A stretch of DNA of 64,000 nt from Bacteroides pyogenes_A (GTDB lineage Bacteria; Bacteroidota; Bacteroidia; Bacteroidales; Bacteroidaceae): assembly GCF_048595595.1 (NCBI RefSeq), contig NZ_CP184347.1; one strand, 5' to 3'. Under the pieces are notes generated by a model. It was not told where the DNA came from. It did not search any database and saw only the letters and a list, made by a program, of their open reading frames with translations. Numbering within the stretch: position 1 is the first letter of the stretch; each line of letters opens with the position of its first letter. A program made the translations under genes and the position numbers. This document shows positions 27,655-36,121 of this stretch, one piece after another.

Positions 27655-28878
27655 ATGTACGATATACAAAAAATACGTGAAGACTTTCCGATACTGAGCC
27701 GGGAAATATACGGCAAGCCGCTGGTCTATCTGGATAACGGCGCTACGACACAGAAACCGCGTGTGGTGGTGGATTCGATAGTGGACGAATACTACTCCGT
27801 CAATGCGAACGTGCATCGTGGAGTGCACTACCTCTCGCAGCAGGCCACCGAGCTTCACGAAGCCTCGCGCGAGACGGTGCGGAAGTTCATCAATGCGCGC
27901 AGTACCAACGAGGTGATTTTCACGCGCGGAACGACCGAGAGCATCAACCTGCTCGCTTCGAGCTTTGGCGATGAGTGTATGCGCGAGGGCGATGAAGTGA
28001 TTGTTTCGGTGATGGAGCATCACAGCAACATCGTTCCCTGGCAATTGCTCGCTGCCCGTAGGGGGATTGCCCTCAAGGTGATTCCGATGAACGATCGGGG
28101 CGAGCTGCTACTCGACGAGTATGACAAGCTTTTTACCGAGCGGACAAAGCTTGTCAGCGTTGTTCATGTATCGAATGTGCTGGGAACGGTGAACCCCATC
28201 AAAGAGATGATTGCCACCGCCCATGCGCACGGAGTGCCTTTCCTCGTAGATGCCGCGCAGTCCATCCCTCACACGGCGGTGGATGTGCAGGAGCTGGATG
28301 CCGATTTTCTGGTATTCTCCGGTCATAAGGTTTATGCGCCGACGGGTGTCGGAGTGCTTTACGGCAAAGAAGAGTGGCTCGACCGCCTGCCGCCCTATCA
28401 GGGAGGAGGAGAGATGATTCAGCATGTCTCTTTCGAGAAAACCACGTTCAACGAGCTGCCTTTCAAGTTCGAAGCAGGTACGCCCGACTATATCGGTACG
28501 ACAGGTCTTGCCAAAGCACTCGATTACGTCTCCGCCATCGGCATGGAACAGGTGGCGGCTTATGAGCACGAACTCACCCGGTATGCCTTGCGCCGACTGA
28601 AAGAGATTCCCGGCATGCGTATTTTCGGCGAAGCAGCCGATCGCGGCGCGGTGATTTCTTTTCTGGTGGGGGATATTCATCACTTCGACTTGGGGACATT
28701 GCTCGACCGCCTCGGGATTGCCGTCCGCACGGGGCATCACTGTGCACAGCCATTGATGCAGCGGTTGGGCATAGAAGGAACAGTCAGGGCTTCGTTCGGA
28801 CTGTATAATACCAAAGAAGAAGTAGATGCGCTTGTAGCCGGAATCGAACGGGTGAGTCGCATGTTGGGTGCATTCTGA
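27655..28878 (+). CDS. sufS: Cysteine desulfurase SufS
   Basis: The 407-residue PLP enzyme shows the PLP-lysine in SGHKVYAPTG (Lys about 225) and the persulfide Cys in RTGHHCAQP (Cys about 363), typical of group II desulfurases. It extracts sulfur from cysteine for the SufBCD scaffold. The N-terminal YLDNGATTQKP block supports the start. It is the last gene of the operon, 48 bp after sufD. No sufE or sufU gene is present in this cluster. Confidence 0.97.
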   Translation: MYDIQKIREDFPILSREIYGKPLVYLDNGATTQKPRVVVDSIVDEYYSVNANVHRGVHYLSQQATELHEASRETVRKFINARSTNEVIFTRGTTESINLLASSFGDECMREGDEVIVSVMEHHSNIVPWQLLAARRGIALKVIPMNDRGELLLDEYDKLFTERTKLVSVVHVSNVLGTVNPIKEMIATAHAHGVPFLVDAAQSIPHTAVDVQELDADFLVFSGHKVYAPTGVGVLYGKEEWLDRLPPYQGGGEMIQHVSFEKTTFNELPFKFEAGTPDYIGTTGLAKALDYVSAIGMEQVAAYEHELTRYALRRLKEIPGMRIFGEAADRGAVISFLVGDIHHFDLGTLLDRLGIAVRTGHHCAQPLMQRLGIEGTVRASFGLYNTKEEVDALVAGIERVSRMLGAF

Positions 28879-28917
28879 CCTGCTGCAGTCGCCTGTGCCG
28901 TTAAAAAAGTGTAATGC

Positions 28918-28950
28918 TTTGCTGCATATAGTGAAATATTCTTACCTTTG
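28918..28950 (+). promoter_or_regulatory. Promoter upstream of the (AC)n tract and fimbrillin-like gene
   Basis: TTTG (28918-28921), 21 bp, TACCTTTG (28943-28950). Transcription would start near 28956, making a leader of about 380 nt that includes the (AC)31 tract. A stem at 28969-28975 / 28998-29004 (CGCCTCC, GGAGGCG) lies early in this leader. Confidence 0.6.
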
Positions 28951-29113
28951 TTCTCGTATGTGCTTCCCCGCCTCCGGTTTTTGCCTCGTGTGCTGAGGGA
29001 GGCGTGTTGTTTGTAACATGTTATACCTATATATAATGTATATAACTCTGTATCCGAATTGTAAACCTTTCACTTCTTTTAACCGTCGGCATTTGGCGGT
29101 TTCGGATATTTGT

Positions 29114-29183
<70 letters not shown>

Positions 29184-29334
29184 GACTTTTTGACGTACGC
29201 GCGCGAAGCTGTCGCGGGTACGTCGCCTCATATTACCGTCCTCGGCGGGGATCCCTGCATCCCTGCCGGGGACGTTTGCGTTTGCCCCATTGCTTGCGTA
29301 ACTTATTTTTTAACCCCCTAAATACACAAGAATC

Positions 29335-31707
29335 ATGAAACAGTATTTCATTGCAATCTGTATCGTGCTGCTGGCCCTGTCTTGCAGCGACGACTCGGGC
29401 AAGGGTTCTCTCCCTACGCCGCCTGCCCCGCCTGCTGAGGCGACTCTCACGCTGATGATTCCGGGCTTCCGCTCCGCCTCCGAAACGCGGGCGGGCGTGC
29501 ATGAGGAGCAGATAAGCGAAATCGACGTGCTGCTGTTCCGCAACGTATCCGGCACGGAGCGTGTTGCCGCCATGCTCACGGTTCCGGCTACTTCGCTTCA
29601 CGGCACGGGTACTCCGGGCGAGGCGAGGCTCACGACGAGCATCCCTGCGGGAGAATACTCTCGCCTGGCATTGGTGGCGAACGCCCATACGGAACTGACC
29701 GCCGCCGGCATCACCGCCGGCACTTCCGGTACTCCCGGCTCTTCCTACACCGACCTGCGGAATGTGCAGACCTTCGGGCGTTACGGCAACCTCGGGTTCG
29801 GTCCGGACAAGACCATCCCCATGTACGGTGAGTACGCCCCTGCGGGCGGCATCAGTATCGAGGCGGGCGTATCGAAAGTATTCCCCGGCACGATGGGGCT
29901 TATCCGCTCGATGGCGCGGGTGGACTTCGTGAATCAGGAGACCTCGCCGGACTTCGTGATCGACAGAATAGATTTCGTCAACGTGGCGTGGAACGGCACT
30001 GTGTATGTAGACCCTGCGGTTTACGGTGTCGACGCCGGAGCTGGTGGCGGCGGCAGCGGCTACCTTTCGCCTACGTTGCCCGCCTCGGGGTTGAGTTCGG
30101 CTCCCGGCAGCCAAAATGCGACCAGTCTTGTGTTTATCGATTGGAGCAGCCCGCATCACACTTACTACCTGTACGAGCAGCCCATCTCAGGAGCTCCCGC
30201 CCTCGTCTACGATAATATCACCCGCCCTCGTATCGTGCTTTGGTCCAAATACAAAGGAAGGAAAACGTGGTATTCCATCGACTTCACTTGGGACGGTGTG
30301 AAGGGTGGCGGCACGGCTCCCTACACCAAGGGCACGCCCATGCCCATTCTGCGTAATCACCGCTACGTATTCACCATCAAGGAGGTGAAGGGGCCGGGCT
30401 ATGGCTCGCGGGAGGAAGCCGTCAACACTTCCGAGATACTGACCAACCCGAATATTACCGTCCAAACGCACGTGATAGACGAGGCATACACCGACGTAAC
30501 GTTCAACAATCAAGGCTTCCTTGCCGTATCGCGCACGGCGATGGCGCTCAAAGGAGCTCACACCACTGCGAGCACGGACAACAAGGTAGAGGTGCTGACC
30601 AACGTTGCGGGCGGATTTCGTGTGTGGCCGTTCAACAATAATGGTACAGAAGTGCCTGCGGGAGGTTGGTTAAGTCCGAGCACGGTAAGCGGCTCGGCGA
30701 ACGCGAATACCACCCTGCAGGCGATTACCAATGGGGCCGGAAGAAATAAAGGTTATTTGGAAGTGCGCGCCGGACGGCTGTACACGAAAGTGAATGTGGA
30801 GCAGATTTGGAAGTTGCCGCTCGAATACGTGGCGGAGTATAACTTGGCCGGCGGTTTCCAGTATGGCGCTTCCTTTTCGGGGATTTACCCCCCGGGCGGT
30901 CCTGTTCCTCCCGTCACTGCCGCCCAGACTGATGGCAACCTCCGTTGGGCGACGAATCACGATGCCGATCAGAGCGGTTATTACAATTGGTATGTTTGTA
31001 AAGGTTTTCATCAAGCTACTTACAATCCTAATACAAAGAAACTCTTTGAAGATGCTTTCTTCACTTCCGGCCAAGGTAAAGGATACCATTTGCCTTCCAT
31101 TCATGAGTGGCATGCTGTAGCGACCTTTCATGGCACTAGTATTTATTTTGGTGAAGCTCAGTTTCTACCTAATAGAGAAGTGCAGTTGGAGTTTTGTGGC
31201 ATTAAATTGTCTGTCAGAGATGATTATTTTTCCACCGGAAATGGCATCGGTTATGCTTTGCGTTTCAAGCAGGGGTCGTTTATACCCTATCCTGATTTCC
31301 CTCCTGCCCCTGATAACTCTATGGCTTGCGCTTATCGTTACCAGCGGCTGGGTAGTGGTAATACGGCTCGTTTGAAGGTTCAGTGCGTTTACGTGGGCAA
31401 CATAGTCCCTTTGCCCGATTTAAAGACGGTGATTGCCCGCGAATCTTGGTGGAACGCTCATGCTTCCGAGACCATTACTCGTGAATTTGCCATGTTCTCC
31501 GGTCGAATCGATCCTGCCATCCCGTCGACATCCGCAGGTAAGCTTGTATTAAGGGGCGAAAGAGGGCTATATTGGTCGGCAACGACGCCGTATTCCGGTG
31601 CCGCAACATATGCCTATGCCATGAGGATATTCACTATTGGCATAAGTACAGGTAATACTGAAAATTCTGAATATGGCTATTCCGTGCGCCTGTTCTCCGA
31701 TGAATAA
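29335..31707 (+). CDS. Fimbrillin-like surface lipoprotein with a C-terminal FISUMP-type domain
   Basis: The 790-residue protein starts with a lipoprotein signal (LLALSCSDD). A low-complexity Pro/Ala stretch and a fimbrillin-like N-terminal region follow (SEIDVLLFRN, SIPAGEYSRLALVANAH, MYGEYAP, RSMARVDFV). The last 250 residues resemble the FISUMP type: WATNHDADQSGYYNWYVCKG, GYHLPSIHEWHAV, RGERGLYWSAT, YSVRLFSDE. It probably sits on the cell surface as a pilus subunit, tip protein or adhesin. GC content is higher than in flanking genes, and it is set off by gene-free repeats on both sides, suggesting an accessory insertion between sufS and hppA. No partner fimbrial genes are present. Confidence 0.75.
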   Translation: MKQYFIAICIVLLALSCSDDSGKGSLPTPPAPPAEATLTLMIPGFRSASETRAGVHEEQISEIDVLLFRNVSGTERVAAMLTVPATSLHGTGTPGEARLTTSIPAGEYSRLALVANAHTELTAAGITAGTSGTPGSSYTDLRNVQTFGRYGNLGFGPDKTIPMYGEYAPAGGISIEAGVSKVFPGTMGLIRSMARVDFVNQETSPDFVIDRIDFVNVAWNGTVYVDPAVYGVDAGAGGGGSGYLSPTLPASGLSSAPGSQNATSLVFIDWSSPHHTYYLYEQPISGAPALVYDNITRPRIVLWSKYKGRKTWYSIDFTWDGVKGGGTAPYTKGTPMPILRNHRYVFTIKEVKGPGYGSREEAVNTSEILTNPNITVQTHVIDEAYTDVTFNNQGFLAVSRTAMALKGAHTTASTDNKVEVLTNVAGGFRVWPFNNNGTEVPAGGWLSPSTVSGSANANTTLQAITNGAGRNKGYLEVRAGRLYTKVNVEQIWKLPLEYVAEYNLAGGFQYGASFSGIYPPGGPVPPVTAAQTDGNLRWATNHDADQSGYYNWYVCKGFHQATYNPNTKKLFEDAFFTSGQGKGYHLPSIHEWHAVATFHGTSIYFGEAQFLPNREVQLEFCGIKLSVRDDYFSTGNGIGYALRFKQGSFIPYPDFPPAPDNSMACAYRYQRLGSGNTARLKVQCVYVGNIVPLPDLKTVIARESWWNAHASETITREFAMFSGRIDPAIPSTSAGKLVLRGERGLYWSATTPYSGAATYAYAMRIFTIGISTGNTENSEYGYSVRLFSDE

Positions 31708-31739
31708 GCAAAAGCGGCGCATGCCCGTCTCGCCCGCTG

Positions 31740-32130
31740 GAATTTGTCGATGTTCCCCTCGCTCGTGGCGGGGGGATTCCGCAGGGAGGGGAGAATTTCG
31801 CTGAGGAGGGAAGTTCCACGAGGAGGAGGTTTCGCAAGGTAGAGGTTTCGCGGGGATCCTCTCCTTGATCGGGAACTTCTCCTCCGTAGGGGAGTCTCTT
31901 CTCCGCGGGGGCTTCCCTGCAAGGGACGCACAAAGAAACATCGTCGCCCGGTGCCGAAGGGGGTTGGCACCGGAGCGGCGGATGGGGAGGGAAGGCTGTC
32001 GGGAGGGGAACCGGCAGCCGGGGAGGGATGGCACGCCGAAAGGGAAACAGCCCATCATGAGGGAAAAGTCGCCGGAAGGAAGGCTGCCGGGAGGGACGGT
32101 TGCCGGAAGGCACTTGATTGCTTGATGAGA
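31740..32130. repeat. Degenerate G/A-rich tandem repeats
   Basis: This part of the 1,070-bp gene-free stretch after the fimbrillin-like gene is built of short, poorly conserved purine-rich units of about 16-22 bp. Recurrent words are TTTCGC, GGAGGGAA, and GCCGGAAGG or GCCGGGAGG. No convincing gene is present on either strand; the long frames here have repetitive, arginine- and proline-rich translations. Confidence 0.55.
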
Positions 32131-32236
32131 GGGGATTATTCCTATCGGTGAACAACCGGCGGATAATCCCCCAAATCATGGAAATGAACCCGGAGGCGGA
32201 TCGCAAAAACAGGCAGTCGGGAGAGAGGTGTACACA

Positions 32237-32324
32237 GTCCGTCACTGAGGATACTACGGTCCGTCACTGAGGATACCACGGTCCGTCACTAAGGGTATCT
32301 CAGTCAGTCACTGTGGTCGGACTG
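32237..32324. repeat. 22-bp tandem array, four units
   Basis: Units start at 32237, 32259, 32281 and 32303. The first two differ at a single position (GTCCGTCACTGAGGATAC followed by TACG or CACG); the third and fourth are degenerate. Confidence 0.85.
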
Positions 32325-32462
32325 CTTCGGAGCGTGTTTCCGCCGATATTTTTTCAAAGCCGTGCCTGACATAGGGAAGCATCCGACAGGGAAGCGGAAA
32401 TGGTAAACATTTCGTACAGACGGGGAAGGGGCAAGTTTCCGCCGGAGGAGGAAATGCCGAGA

Positions 32463-32549
32463 TCGGACTCTCGACCATGCCGAGGTCGGACTCTTGACCA
32501 TACCGAGGTGGGCACCTCGACTATGTCAAGGTAGGCACCTCGGCAAAAC
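32463..32549. repeat. 23-bp tandem array, three and a half units
   Basis: Units begin at 32463, 32486, 32509 and 32532 with a 23-bp period. The first two read TCGGACTC(T/T)CGACCAT or close variants and end in CCGAGG; later units keep GGCACCTCG. Confidence 0.8.
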
Positions 32550-32717
32550 GGCTCTACAAGCGGTTGTAGGGCATGTCCCGACATCGGGGAGGCGGAGGGC
32601 ATGGGGGAAATCTACGGTTTCATTATTTGTTTACAAATGCGGGGATCGGGCGAGGTGCATTTCCGTAGCCGACGAAAGTTTATTGCGAGGCACGGGCTGA
32701 TTTATCCCTCTTTTTCC

Positions 32718-32748
32718 TTGCTTTTTTCGTCGGGCTTGTTTACTTTTA
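32718..32748 (+). promoter_or_regulatory. Probable promoter of hppA
   Basis: TTG (32718-32720), 20 bp, TACTTTTA (32741-32748), one mismatch to the -7 consensus. The leader to 32780 is about 27 nt. Confidence 0.5.
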
Positions 32749-32779
32749 GGCATCGTTAAACCTGATTAATTTTAATTCT

Positions 32780-34984
32780 ATGGACAGTTTTCTTTTCTGG
32801 CTCGTTCCGGTCGCATCCGTACTGGCGCTTTGCTTTGCGTATTATTTCCATAAGCAGATGATGAAAGAAAGCGAGGGTACTCCTCAGATGGTGAAGATTG
32901 CAGTGGCGGTGCGCAAAGGGGCGATGTCTTATCTGAAGCAGCAATATAAGATTGTGGCTTATGTTTTCTTGGGATTGGTGATACTGTTTTCGATTATGGC
33001 TTACGGTTTCCATGTGCAGAACGCATGGGTTCCCGTGGCATTCCTCACGGGCGGCTTCTTCTCCGGGCTTTCGGGCTTTCTGGGAATGAAGACGGCAACG
33101 TATGCTTCGGCGCGCACGGCCAATGCAGCCCGCAACTCGTTGAATGCCGGACTGAGAATCGCTTTCCGCAGCGGGGCGGTGATGGGGTTGGTCGTAGTCG
33201 GTCTGGGACTGCTCGATATTTCTTTCTGGTATCTGCTGCTCAACGCGGTGATTCCCGCCGATGCGCTGTCGCCCACCCATAAACTGTGCGTGATTACCAC
33301 CACGATGCTGACGTTCGGCATGGGAGCTTCCACGCAAGCGCTCTTTGCCCGTGTGGGCGGAGGCATCTATACGAAGGCCGCCGATGTGGGCGCCGACTTG
33401 GTGGGAAAGGTGGAGGTCGGTATTCCGGAAGACGATCCGCGCAATCCGGCAACGATTGCCGATAATGTGGGCGACAATGTGGGCGATGTGGCAGGCATGG
33501 GCGCCGATCTGTACGAGTCGTATTGCGGTTCTATATTGGCAACCGCCGCGTTGGGGGCTGCCGCCTTCATCCACTCCGAAGACACGGTGATGCAATTTAA
33601 GGCGGTGATTGCCCCGATGCTGATTGCTGCGGTGGGAATCTTGCTTTCCATCATCGGAATCTTCTCCGTGCGTACCAAAGAGAACGCCACGATGAAAGAC
33701 CTGTTGGGCTCGTTGGCGTGGGGTACGAATTTGAGTTCGGCGTTGATTGTAGTCGCCACTTTCCTGATTCTTTGGTTGCTCCGGCTCGACAATTGGGTAT
33801 GGATCTCCTGCTCGGTAGTGGTCGGCCTGTTGGTGGGCATCATCATCGGGCGGTCTACGGAATACTATACCTCCCAGTCGTATACTCCCACGAAGAAACT
33901 GAGTGAAAGCGGCAAGACCGGTCCGGCTACCGTAATCATCTCCGGTGTCGGTCTGGGGATGCTCTCTACGGCCATTCCCGTGATAGCCGTCGTGGCAGGT
34001 ATCATTGCTTCTTATCTGCTGGCTTCGGGAGGCGACTTTGCCAATGTGGGAATGGGACTTTACGGAATCGGCATTGCCGCTGTGGGCATGCTTTCTACGC
34101 TGGGCATTACGCTGGCTACCGACGCTTACGGTCCGATAGCCGACAATGCGGGTGGAAATGCCGAAATGTCCGGGTTGGGCGAGGAGGTGCGCAAACGTAC
34201 CGATGCGCTCGATTCGCTTGGAAACACGACGGCAGCCACAGGCAAAGGCTTTGCCATCGGCTCGGCTGCGCTTACGGGACTGGCATTGTTGGCTTCTTAC
34301 GTCGAAGAAATACGTATCGGGCTCAACCGCCTCGGTAGCGTCGACCTTACGTTCCCCGGCGGAGAAACCATTCCCGTAGCGAAAGCTACGTTCATCGACT
34401 TTATGAATTACTATGAAGTGAACCTGATGAACCCGAAGGTGTTGGCAGGAATGTTCCTCGGTTCGATGATGGCATTCCTCTTCTGCGGGCTGACCATGAA
34501 TGCCGTAGGACGTGCGGCAGGACACATGGTGGATGAAGTGCGGCGGCAGTTCCGCGAGATAAAAGGAATCCTGACCGGCGAAACGGAGCCCGACTACGAG
34601 CGTTGCGTGGCAATCTCTACCAAGGGAGCGCAGCGTGAAATGGTAGTTCCTTCGCTTATCGCGATTATCGCTCCCATTCTGACAGGACTGATCTTCGGTG
34701 TTCCCGGCGTGTTGGGATTGCTTATCGGCGGACTGAGCAGCGGTTTCGTGCTGGCTATCTTCATGGCCAACGCAGGCGGTGCGTGGGACAATGCGAAGAA
34801 ATACGTGGAAGAAGGAAACTTCGGCGGTAAGGGCAGCGAAGTGCACAAAGCCAATGTGGTGGGCGATACCGTAGGCGACCCGTTTAAGGATACTTCCGGC
34901 CCGAGTCTGAACATCCTTATCAAGCTGATGAGCATGGTAGCTATCGTAATGGCAGGACTAACCGTTGCTTGGAGTTTGTTCTAA
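32780..34984 (+). CDS. hppA: Membrane-bound ion-pumping pyrophosphatase
   Basis: The 734-residue protein has about 16 membrane helices and the substrate signature ADVGADLVGKVEVGIPEDDP followed by DNVGDNVGDVAGMGADL. The motif GNTTAATGKG has Ala and Gly at the two positions that distinguish K+-dependent enzymes (Lys and Thr in K+-independent ones). It hydrolyses pyrophosphate and pumps ions across the cytoplasmic membrane. Some Bacteroides homologues are known to move both Na+ and H+; which ion is moved here cannot be decided. An inverted repeat lies 120 bp downstream. Confidence 0.95.
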   Translation: MDSFLFWLVPVASVLALCFAYYFHKQMMKESEGTPQMVKIAVAVRKGAMSYLKQQYKIVAYVFLGLVILFSIMAYGFHVQNAWVPVAFLTGGFFSGLSGFLGMKTATYASARTANAARNSLNAGLRIAFRSGAVMGLVVVGLGLLDISFWYLLLNAVIPADALSPTHKLCVITTTMLTFGMGASTQALFARVGGGIYTKAADVGADLVGKVEVGIPEDDPRNPATIADNVGDNVGDVAGMGADLYESYCGSILATAALGAAAFIHSEDTVMQFKAVIAPMLIAAVGILLSIIGIFSVRTKENATMKDLLGSLAWGTNLSSALIVVATFLILWLLRLDNWVWISCSVVVGLLVGIIIGRSTEYYTSQSYTPTKKLSESGKTGPATVIISGVGLGMLSTAIPVIAVVAGIIASYLLASGGDFANVGMGLYGIGIAAVGMLSTLGITLATDAYGPIADNAGGNAEMSGLGEEVRKRTDALDSLGNTTAATGKGFAIGSAALTGLALLASYVEEIRIGLNRLGSVDLTFPGGETIPVAKATFIDFMNYYEVNLMNPKVLAGMFLGSMMAFLFCGLTMNAVGRAAGHMVDEVRRQFREIKGILTGETEPDYERCVAISTKGAQREMVVPSLIAIIAPILTGLIFGVPGVLGLLIGGLSSGFVLAIFMANAGGAWDNAKKYVEEGNFGGKGSEVHKANVVGDTVGDPFKDTSGPSLNILIKLMSMVAIVMAGLTVAWSLF

Positions 34985-35103
34985 GCAAACCGGGTCAGGC
35001 ACGGCTTGCTTCTTTTTCCGGTGTCGATGCCCGGCATTTTGTCTGTGCCTCGTTGTTCACCGCTTTGCTGAAGACCTTTTTGCAGGTATCAGGCTCTCAA
35101 TCT

Positions 35104-35167
35104 GCCGGCATTCCTTTGTCAATCTGTTGGCAGACTGATACCGGCAGATTGACAAAGGAATGCCGGC
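35104..35167. repeat. Perfect 23-bp inverted repeat between hppA and rnhB
   Basis: Arms 35104-35126 and 35145-35167 are exact reverse complements (GCCGGCATTCCTTTGTC...), with an 18-nt loop. GGTATCAG upstream of the left arm is complementary to CTGATACC in the loop, so a second, mutually exclusive or pseudoknotted pairing is possible. It may be the hppA transcript end or a mobile inverted-repeat remnant. Confidence 0.85.
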
Positions 35168-35239
35168 GCAAAGGCAAAGAACGCTCAATGCACGGATGTT
35201 TTTTGCCTTTCTTTAGATGCCTTGTGAACATCATTTTCA

Positions 35240-35247
35240 TATCTTTG
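35240..35247 (+). promoter_or_regulatory. -7 element of rnhB
   Basis: TATCTTTG matches exactly, 24 bp before the ATG at 35272. It supports this start over the much longer open frame from 34969. Confidence 0.6.
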
Positions 35248-35271
35248 CATCCGGATGAAAACGAACAAGGC

Positions 35272-35874
35272 ATGTTATTACCCTATTTAAACGAAAACTT
35301 GATAGAAGCCGGCTGCGATGAAGCGGGAAGGGGATGTCTGGCAGGAGCGGTGTATGCCGCCACAGTCATACTTCCGAAGGGTTTCCGAAACGAATTGTTG
35401 AACGATTCGAAGCAGTTGACCGAAAAGCAGCGGTATGCGTTGCGTGAGGTGATACAGCGTGAGGCAGTCGCTTGGGCAGTGGGGGTAGTGACTCCCGAAG
35501 AGATTGACAAAATCAATATCCTGCGTGCTTCTTTTCTGGCTATGCACCGTGCTATCGACGCGCTTTCGGTTCGTCCGCAGCATCTGCTCGTCGACGGAAA
35601 TCGATTCGATAAATATCCTGATATTTCGCATACCACGGTGGTGAAAGGCGATGGGAAGTTTCTTTCCATCGCCGCCGCTTCCGTGCTGGCGAAAACGTAT
35701 CGCGACGATTACATGAACCGCCTTCACGAAGAATATCCGTTTTACGACTGGAATCACAACAAAGGCTATCCTACTTCCAAGCATCGTGCCGCCATTGCCG
35801 AGCACGGAGCGACTCCCTATCACAGAATGACTTTCAATCTGTTGGGGGACGGACAGTTGAGGCTTGATTTCTGA
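35272..35874 (+). CDS. rnhB: Ribonuclease HII
   Basis: The 200-residue product has the RNase HII active site: IEAGCDEAGRGCLAG with the first catalytic Asp-Glu pair, LLVDGN with the next Asp, and SIAAASVLAKTYRDDYM. The closing block HKGYPTSKHRAAI-like (HNKGYPTSKHRAAIAEHG) is present. The enzyme nicks RNA incorporated in DNA and RNA-DNA hybrids. The start follows the -7 element and family length. The last codons and stop are repeated 66 bp downstream. Confidence 0.96.
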   Translation: MLLPYLNENLIEAGCDEAGRGCLAGAVYAATVILPKGFRNELLNDSKQLTEKQRYALREVIQREAVAWAVGVVTPEEIDKINILRASFLAMHRAIDALSVRPQHLLVDGNRFDKYPDISHTTVVKGDGKFLSIAAASVLAKTYRDDYMNRLHEEYPFYDWNHNKGYPTSKHRAAIAEHGATPYHRMTFNLLGDGQLRLDF

Positions 35875-35941
35875 TCCTCAATGTTCCGCCTATCTTGAGT
35901 TTTGCATTGAAAGAACGAACTGTTGAGGTTTGATTCCCGAT
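35854..35941. repeat. Stop-codon-spanning direct repeat, 66 bp, at rnhB
   Basis: The rnhB 3' end, starting CAGTTGAGGCTTGATTTC at 35854 and including TGA 35872-35874, recurs at 35920 as CTGTTGAGGTTTGATTCC. Eighteen of the 22 bases compared are identical, and the offset is exactly 66 bp. Confidence 0.75.
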
Positions 35942-36071
35942 TAGTGCGAATTATCCACTATTCAAAGTCTCCTATTTTTAAGAACCTATCGCCATTCGTC
36001 AACCGAAAGACTTATATCGGTAATGCTCTGTTTCTTAACATGGGTTAACCTATTACGTTCTCAACTTTTTG

Positions 36072-36079
36072 TACCTTTG
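36072..36079 (+). promoter_or_regulatory. -7 element of gpmI
   Basis: TACCTTTG matches exactly, 42 bp before the ATG at 36122. Confidence 0.6.
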
Positions 36080-36121
36080 CAGTCGGAAAATCAAGAGTAT
36101 AAATCAAACATTTAAATAGCT

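Noticed and set aside
32756..34846. 696-residue minus-strand frame opposite hppA
   Set aside because: It is antisense to an unmistakable membrane pyrophosphatase; its His- and Arg-rich translation is an artefact.
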